Shown here: positions 25,801-34,800 of the stretch, piece by piece
Layout: each line of letters begins with the position of its first letter
Numbering within the stretch: the first letter of the stretch is position 1
NCBI RefSeq assembly: GCF_003286085.1
Contig: NW_020825312.1
Location: 2,170,001 to 2,234,000 of the forward strand
Direction of reading: 5' to 3'
Origin: Drosophila persimilis
Taxonomy: Eukaryota > Arthropoda > Insecta > Diptera > Drosophilidae
Length of the DNA stretch: 64,000 bases
Position numbers and translations under genes: made by a program
Notes under the pieces: model-generated
What the model saw: only the letters and a program-made list of their open reading frames with translations
The model's database searches: none
What the model was told of the DNA's origin: nothing

Positions 25801-28800
25801 TGTGGTGCAAGGGAGCCACCAGGCACCAGCCACCAGCCACCACACGATAGATTGAAAGCGAAAGAGGTTCCTCTGAATGCACTCAGAATCGCTATTAAAT
25901 TAGTTTAGTGGCATTTAACTTAATCGCCTACAAGGGAGTTAAAACTTTCCGGCTTCAGAGCTTCAGAACTCCGTTCGGTTCTCTCCCCCTCTCTCTCTCA
26001 CTCCCTCTCTCTCGCTCAAAAATTGGGCGGACGTGATTCGATTTTAAAGAAGCTGCCACGAGTGGATGGCAACAAGTGCTTTGTGCCTTAATATCCTTCG
26101 AATAGGAAACTCTCCATTGGCCCTGGACATGGACATGGACATGGACGTGGACGTGGACGTCGAACAGCATTATAGCGACGATCAGCAGCCAAATTGAGTT
26201 GTGCATCAAAAACGACAAAGCGACGGCTCCCAGAGGAGCTGCAACGCGATGCTGATGCCGATGCCGATGATGATGCTGTCTCCACCAGTGCCTCCCAGGG
26301 CCTCCAGTTGCGTTCCCCAGTCCATATTCTTTGCATAAATCGCTCTCTGATGTCCTCTTGCACATGGCACCGATGGATGGATGCCGGAGACGAGGCTGTG
26401 TAATTAAATTGCGACACGGGGCAGCTAGTGGCGCCACAACATACATAGATTCACAAGCAGCCGAGGCGGGCGGGGCTGCGGAGGCAGGCCGAGGCAGGCA
26501 GGCAAACAGCATATGCATACAGACACACGGATGTGTCCTCCAATCGTATTGTACACATATATTGAGAGCACAGCGAGATGGTCATGACAAAGCGATGGGG
26601 ACACGACCTGCCACAGTCTCTGCGCACAGGGCACGTTTCTGAATGAAATTCCAGACCGCTCTCGAGCGGTATCCGTGGAGCTCCAGCACCAGCACCAGCA
26701 CCGGTCTCTGCTCCAGCTCCAGCTTCAGCTGCAGCGTTGTCTGGCCCAGTCATCGAAGATCGGGCGGGCACACAAAAACCAAGAGCTGGCTACTTGGGCG
26801 GCGGCGACACGAAATGAGCGCTCGCAGTCAGCGCCACCACGGCAGTTAATTAATTCTGCATGAAATTTCAGGGTTTTTTGTGGCCCAGCCAGCCGCCCAG
26901 CCCCATCTAGTGCTTATATGGCAGAGTCATTGTCGCCGATCAGACGACAGTCTGCTCCGCGGATTGCTGCAGGATGATGCTACACAGTCGGGCCAGGCCA
27001 CAGTCAAAGTCGTCCCCGAACATAACGTTGTTGCACGTACTGCCTGCCGTCTGGGGCCTCCATGCTCCATGCTTCATGCTCCATGCTCCATGCTGCATGC
27101 AGCATGCCCCCCATGCTTGCTAATCAGCCGCACCTCATCAGTCTCCCAAATCAAGTCATTAAGTTAACTGAGTGCCAAATGGAGCAAATAATGCTGCAGC
27201 TACTCACTCGTACTCGTACGGCCAGTAGTTCCTTCGTATGCCCGTCGTCCTGGGGGTTCGGCGGAGCAAAAAAAAATCTCTCAATTAGTCGAACAATTAA
27301 ATCAGCCATCGATTCCTGCCTTCGATCAGACATAAATATTTATTTGCGTACTTCAATTCTTAGCCCGAACGATTCCCAAGAACAGATCGGTTCTTGATCC
27401 AGATTACTCATGCACTTGCTCATAAATATATATAAATATATCTTCCCACGCTTAAATTAACTTTAAAACTTTGCCTTTTTTACACAAATATTACTTAAAC
27501 GAAATAGCTTTATTAATGAATATTTCTTTGGTTTATTTTCAGGATCCAGCAACGGTAAGTTTGGGATCTTATTGATCTGGTTATGATTATTTATCTACAA
27601 GTAATAGCTTTCTTTCCGAAGAAGGAGCTCTCGTTGAAATTGGTAGGGTTCCTCTCTGAAATGGAGCACCAAAACATTGGAACACATCCATATAAAGAGA
27701 TCCCAACATACAATAATAATAGTCCCCAAACTACACAAAACTCTTTCCGAGTGCTTCCGAGAGGCTCGCTTCCCCAAGTAATTGGCTCTCAATAGAAATG
27801 ATCGTAATGATTCCGGGTATCAATCAGTAAAACAATAATAATGACGACACTCTTGGTGATCGTTAAAAACTTGTTCGCTTTTTGGCAGGGAGGAACCAGT
27901 TTTCAGGCTTGCTTTTTGTCCGCCTTAAGAGGTACCCTTTCAGGCAGTTTTAGGCTTAGGTTCCTTCAGGGTTAAAAGAGTCGATCGAACCGCACTCCAA
28001 TAACCTCCATAGATTTGCCAAAAGTACGGAAAGATAGATCGATGGATCGTATTGCCCCCTCCGTACGGCTCGGGTTGTGGGGGATGTTTAAATAAATCCA
28101 ATTATATTTTTATATGCATGCCCCAGGGGCATATGTACCGACATATATGGTTAATAAAGGACTCGTGTCGGATCATATACATAAATGCACGAGCTGTTAA
28201 ATGTCGCCAATGGCTTTAAATGCAGAATGCAAACAGAGAGGAGGGAATAAAATAAATACATAAAAAACAAGGAAAACCAATAATTTAGCTTAACAACTTA
28301 ATAACCAAAAAGAGAAGCAGACTACTGCTGCCTACTGCCACTACTGCCGATCACCTGTTAGCGGGGCTCTACCTCCAGGAGGAGAGCTGCCTCTGAGCGA
28401 TGGGGACTCATTGTTAAGTCAGGGACAGGAAAGGAACGGAACGGAACGGAACCCTCATCGGCTGGCTCTGTCGACTACTGTATCTGTATCTGTAGCTGTG
28501 TCTGTGTCTCCGCGTATCTGTATCTGTGTGATGCACAAACCAACACTAAACCCTGTCGCGGTTATGAGTTTCCACCTGTTTTGCGAATTTATTGATTGCC
28601 ACATTGACAAATGAGCCACCCTGCTGTTATAAAACCGATTAAAGAAAGGGAGGGTCCCTGTTTTCTCTGGTCTGCCGTGCTCTGGTGAGAATTAATTGGA
28701 CAGCCAACAGCCAGCTCGGCTACTCGGACACTCCCGCGAGTGTGTGATATATAAATCATGGCAGGCAGGCTATCTCCATTATAACAGGATAATCAAACAT

Positions 28801-31800
28801 CAAATCAATTTGGTTTAGCGACCGAAAAAGTGCGCCGTCAGCCCGCTTCATCTCTGTGTTTGTGTGTGTCTGATATTCCTTCCGCTGCTAATTAGAGACA
28901 CTCGAAAGAGAGGATGGCCCGGAGACCCAGGAGCAGTAGCAGGAGCACCTGCCGACGCGGTCGACGCACTGCGCTAACTCCAGGCATCATTAATAATTCC
29001 TTGAGCCTGCCACAGGGGCACAGGGAGACAGGGAGAGCGAGGCAGAGAGACCCAAGTCAGCCGCACGCATAATAACCACGATTAAAGCCAACGAGGCTCA
29101 TTGTCGGTTAAATGACAAGTTTTGACAACTTGTGAAACGACAAGTGGTCAGCGGCTGTTCGACAACATCACTTAGCCCCCGATCGGAGGGGTGTCCCAGG
29201 CAGCAGCCAGCAGCGACCCAGTTAAATTAATAATCCGCATAATTGGAGAACTTAACTCGGGAGCGACAGAGAAAGGACATGGTGACGACAAAAAGAGCAT
29301 TATTTGCTTTGCGCCTAATATATCATTTAGATTGTTTGCGACAGATAAGGCCGCGCTGTGAACGAAAAGACTTTGGGCCGTCATTACCGAGTGCCGAGTA
29401 CCAAGTGTATATGGGTGTATGGGTGTATGGGTGTATGGGTGCATGGGTGTACGGGTGTCCATTTCCAGTTTATTGTGTGCCTACTGTTTTCGAAATTAGC
29501 CGCCTGTTCTGTTGTCGATTTGGTATTGATTTTGAAGCCCCATTACACAGCACACACAGCATGATAAATAGAAAATAATTGTTTCTGTTTCACATGCATG
29601 TCCCCGAATGAGATTGTATCCCTGATCGCTCTGGGAACACACGCACCTTTCGGGCTTAATAGCCCCCCCGAAAAATACTCATACTTAAGTAAGTTCTCGT
29701 TTGCGTTAAATATGGCACGATACAGATCTAAGAATATTTATTATTCCGATTCCAACAAATGCCAGAAATAGATCAATTTCTTGCCAAGATTAATTCGATT
29801 CCGTACGAGTAGTCCCACTTTACCGACTTTTACCATTTTTTAATTATTCTTTTCTTTCATGTACTGGCATTTTCTACGATGTTCTACAATCGGAAACAGG
29901 GCGTAAGTACACGTGAACATTCTAATGGCAGCACTTGGGAAAACAAACACAAATTAAACTCTCATTAATGTAATATATTAATGTATATAGTACACGAGTA
30001 TCTGGGGTTCTACTGGAGTGGAGTGGAGTGGAGTGGAGTACTGCTGCTGCTGTCGTCATTATTCCAGTATCGGTGGACAGCCTTGACAAGAGTCAGGAAA
30101 GCGGCACCATAATGATAAATTAATTTGGCCAGCGATCTTCAGTGAAATTAAATGGGCGCAAAGGTGGCTTTATTGTGCCTTTACGGGTACGCGGGTACGA
30201 CCTACCTACACGCCGATCAGTGGCTCTGATCCAACTGCAATTACGCCTGCCAAGTCGGGAGAGGAACATGCGAGTGCGAGTCTTAATTATAACCAAAGCG
30301 GACATGTTCAACATGACAGTTTTCGTGTCCTGGCGATTCATCAAAATGACAGCTTCTGGGTTACAGCGCCTGAACGTGCTAAAACAGCCTTCCTTGTTGG
30401 TAGGGTCCGTCTATCTGTCTGTCCCACTGTCCTATCCTGTCCTGTCCTGTCCAGCCCTGTCCTGTCTGTCAGGTCTGGCAATTCTTGGCTTATCAACACA
30501 ATATCGAATTTCGATCAAAACGCCTTCGAGGGCCGTCATGTCCGAAGACCTCGCTCTCTCTCTTGCTCTCTTGCAGGCGCGCTCGACTTTTGGCGCTAAA
30601 CGTACGTGCATCCGCACTAGCCAGCCCGCATTCCAGGACTCGCGCAGGACTCGCGCAAGACCCTCATTATCATACATAGTTTGCACCATTAGGGCCATAC
30701 ATTTTCGCACAGAAAGCGGTCTCAACTTTTGAGACGCTGGCAATACACACGACTCCCAGCCTTGCCCGCTGCTGTAAGGGCGTGAGCCCCGGTGTCCATC
30801 TGCCAGAAAAGAACGATGTAATTGCCGTTGAAGCTGGCCAATGTGTTATTAACTTGTTAAAGGAAAAAAAAAAACGGGGCATATACTCGCAAACAGATCC
30901 ATGCGTACTATAGACATATGTATATATTTATTCTTTAATTTTCCCGCATTACATTGCCCTGTCCCCGTTTACAAGGCAAATTAGTAGCAGCCTCCAATTT
31001 GTGTTGCTTTTGCCAATTTGTGTGCCAATTTATCACCAAAGATTGTACTGAATTTACACCTTTTTATCCTTATTGTTTCTTTTGCTGCTCTTTTCTTTAT
31101 ATGTCCATTGGATCGTATCGGATCTCAGTATGTAAGTATTGACTATTATTGCAACCAATCCAAATATATCTATACGTACTTTATATATCATTAAATGAAA
31201 AGGAACAGCCATCTATCTTTATAATCTCTAAACGTTGTCGGACATCACTTGATCAGCGACAAGTGCAAAAGTAAATGCCCAAAATACATGTCGTGTGCAT
31301 TACATTGGCACATTGCTGCTCATCTCGAGTCTTGCCGATCAAATACTCAAAAAGAGTAAGGGGTATATTAGATTTGTGCAGAAAATGGATGTGTGTAATA
31401 CACAGAAGGAAGTGTTTTCGACCCCATTAAGGATATATACTCTTGATCCGCAACAAGTCGATTAGTTCTCAGAATCATTAAGAGCTAGAGCAACGAAAGT
31501 TTGTATCCAGACTGCAATCAAGTTTATTTCAAAATTCCAACACGGTCTCTTCCGCCCCCACAAAAAAACGAAAATCTGTGGCATCTGTAATTTTGAAGAT
31601 ACGAAACAACTATGTTTACCAGATTCTAGAATCTAGATGAGATCGGATTATTATCGTAGCCAGAAGGCGTGGCCACGCCGCTTACTCCTTTTCTATCTCT
31701 CTCTCACACACTCTTTGCCGTGCATTATGTGCGCCCTCTGGCGGAGAGGAGGCATACTGACTGAGTAAAGGGTATAAATGTAGAGTCGCGGCCTTAGCTG

Positions 31801-34800
31801 CGCTTTTTACTGCTCTCAAAATTCGAAGATGTTTCAATTCAGTTCAAAATATATTTCCATACTGAAGAACTAGTTTTCAGAGTAAAAGTAAAATAGCGAC
31901 TGTAGACGATGAGCAAGCAAATACCTTATTTCATCAAAAATGTCACCTTTTATCGCTTGCCAAATTAGAATATCCTCTGATATCCGATACTCTTACTGTC
32001 GTTGTAGTCGTTTAGTTGGGTTCCGATGTTATTCGGACCCTTTAAACACCTTTCGGAGCCAAGCCTGAGCCGCCTGTCTCAAGTATTCCTGACATCCTTT
32101 TATTATCATGAAGCAATAACGGATCGGGGAACACGGCTAAATGTCGCACGACTAAGTATTGGAATCTCTGCTCCTGGAATTTGTGAGCCATGGGGCTGTT
32201 GATGTTGCTGTTGCTGTTGCCATTGCTGTTGGCCTCCACCACCGCTCCCTGGGTGCGAGAGCCACTGCTGAGTAGGGATTCCACGACAGCCCCAGCTTCA
32301 TCTTGGACTTGCACTGCTCCTCCAGAGAGCAGAGCAGACCAGAGCAGATCGCTCTGTTCTGTTCTGTGCAGTTCTGTTCTGTTCTGTTCTGTGCTGTTTG
32401 CTTATGGTGGTGCCAATACAATGCCACAACCGAACGAGACACAAGAATTTATGGCATTTCACTTTCAAAGACACAAAATTCCTGTCCCTTGCCACCATTA
32501 ATGGAATGGACAATAAATTTAAACGTGCAGACGGACAACGTGCCATATGTAAAAAGGGGCTCGAGACAGACAGACAGAGAGTGTGTATCGGCCTGGCCAA
32601 CTTCCCGAAATGGCTAAAATCGCGCTCCGCGCAACTCTGCGCGTGAGACGATTTGTAAATCCAAACCGGTCGCAAGCTTTTTAACATCTGCCTGTCGACA
32701 AGGCGATAATCCGCCAATGAACTGAACGGACAATGCCCGTCTCAGATCTCAAATCGTTGCTGCTTTAATAATTAAATGAACTCATATCCATACTTATATC
32801 TAATTGATTGTAATAGATCTGGCTGTGCAAAAATCAGTCATACAATAAGGACGGAATCGATTCAAACCGTTCAAATTGAAGCAATCCCTTATCTCTGGAC
32901 TAACATAAAAAAACATTCGCTAATTGATTAGAAAGAAGCCTCGGTATCGGCTATAACCAAATTATATTCAAAATTCCGCCGTTCACCTTGCCCAGATCCC
33001 AGATCGGAGCTCCCAGCTCCCATCTCCCATCTTCGAGCATCGGGCCTCGGACTTCGGGCTTCCCAGCTTTCAGCTCCTGGCCGTGATCATTGGTTCGCAA
33101 AAGACAATGGACGAGATTAAATGCCAGGCCGGGCAGATTAAGATGCATCGACAGCAATAACTACGTCAGGGTCCGGGACTGGGTCTGGGGCTGGGGCTGG
33201 GGCTGGGGCTGCACATCGCAGCCGCATCTTAAACGGGAGACACGAAACAAATTTCCCTTGAAAAGAATTACATACCGATCGCAGCACAGCAGAGCAGAGA
33301 AGAGCAGAGCAGAGCAGAGCACAGCACAGCACAGACTATGGGAATTGACTTAAACTCTATTTGTTCGGCCCGATCGGGTAGCTGTAGCTCTCTTCTCTCT
33401 CGTTTGTCGTAGCTGTTCAAAAGTGACCGTCTTCATTGTCAACACATGGGAGATATGTACGTGGGCTGCAATGCGGCGCGGCGGCAAACAATTCTATAGA
33501 AAATCAACATGCACTCTGCTTCCATGCTGCACTGCCACAGCCACAGCCACTGCCACTGCCACTGCCCCAGTGGTTGGTGGTGGTGGTGGTGGTGGTGGCG
33601 ATCTTCCAGTTCAGGACGGGGCTTATCGCGTCCAACCAAATCGTTTTGCCATACTAAATTATTATGTTAACATGAAAATAATTGAGGCAAGAGGCATTCA
33701 GCGGTGGCTGGCCAATTTATTTATATCGGTTAATCTCGGGATGCGGCGGCGGCTGCTGTTGGGTCGGGTCGGGTAGGGTCCTCAGTCCTCGTCCTCTGAT
33801 GCCCTGCAAAGTAAATTGATGGCGGAACAAATAGTTCCAGAAGTGGGGCATATGAGTAGCGTTTGGGGACACCGCCATCGACACCGACAGTTACTTCTGC
33901 TACTGTGTGTGTGTGTGTGTGTCTTGGGGGTGAGGGATCGATTCCTTAAGCTCCTAATACCCCTACTAAATGTGATATTATATACATATTTCTTAGACTG
34001 CTCTACACTGGGCTGCCAAGCATGGGAACGAAGATGTTGTTAAACTAATTGCCGGCACCTATAAAGCGGACGTAAACGCCAAGACGGTGAGTACTTATCC
34101 TATTCCCATTCCGGACATCCCAACTCCCTTCATCTATGCCAACTCTTTCTTTTATTTCATTTCATTTGATGTGGTCCCTGTTCGCCAAACTGTTGACACT
34201 TTAGAATGGGGTAAGTGAAATGTAAATCTGATGAAGCAATTTTAATAATATACGAGTATGTGTACGAACCGATTGCGACTTATTGGCTTGTCCCCCCCAC
34301 CCCACCTCCCGGTTGCGCGTGAATGTGCGTCACATGTCACAGCGTCACAGAGCTGTGCTTTCGTGCAACGTATCGTAGCAACGTAACGTAACCCTTCCCC
34401 AGGCAATCTGTGACAAATCATGACGAGCACATCCAATTGTGCCACACCGTTCTGTCACCTCCGAATCCTTCACTTCCTTCCTTCCATCACGACTCCGCGC
34501 TGCTCTGCTCTGCTCTCCTCTGTGTTTTGGTGTGCATTCGAGTTTACAAAATTTTAAATTGAACGCTGCTTTGTTCCAGCGAAATTAAATTCACTCGAAT
34601 GTATTAAAATGTCACATCCACGTCTAGAAACAAAGTGAATTGTCAATCACAATTTTAAAAGATTCGATACGCTCTTTACAACAACAACAACAGACACGCT
34701 CACCGCAAATGGCAATATCCTGCGTTTCCCAGTGGATTTTTCCCCATCAGGAGACCCTACTACAAAGCCAGTTCCTTCTCTCAACCCAAGCCAGAAAATA

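Larger units (their letters stand above)
10200..27542 (+). other. 17.3-kb intron of the SOWAH-family gene
   Basis: The donor CAG/GTGAGT lies at 10200 and the acceptor TTTTCAG ends at 27542. No convincing nested exon or RNA gene was found. The stretch is dominated by short tandem repeats (CA, GA, GGAT, CCAG, GGAATG, GGAGCAT and GGTACG types), homopolymer runs, a 208-bp tandem repeat and one INE-1-like copy. Long open frames on either strand (for example 20015-20584 and 23872-24459, minus strand) are low-complexity artefacts. Confidence 0.75.
27555..33996 (+). other. 6.4-kb intron of the SOWAH-family gene
   Basis: The donor ACG/GTAAGT lies at 27555 and the acceptor TTTCTTAG ends at 33996. It contains tandem repeats at 29407-29458 and 30017-30040, an INE-1-like copy, and two oppositely oriented CAGAG-type arrays (32330-32400 and 33285-33335). 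I see no other gene. Confidence 0.75.
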
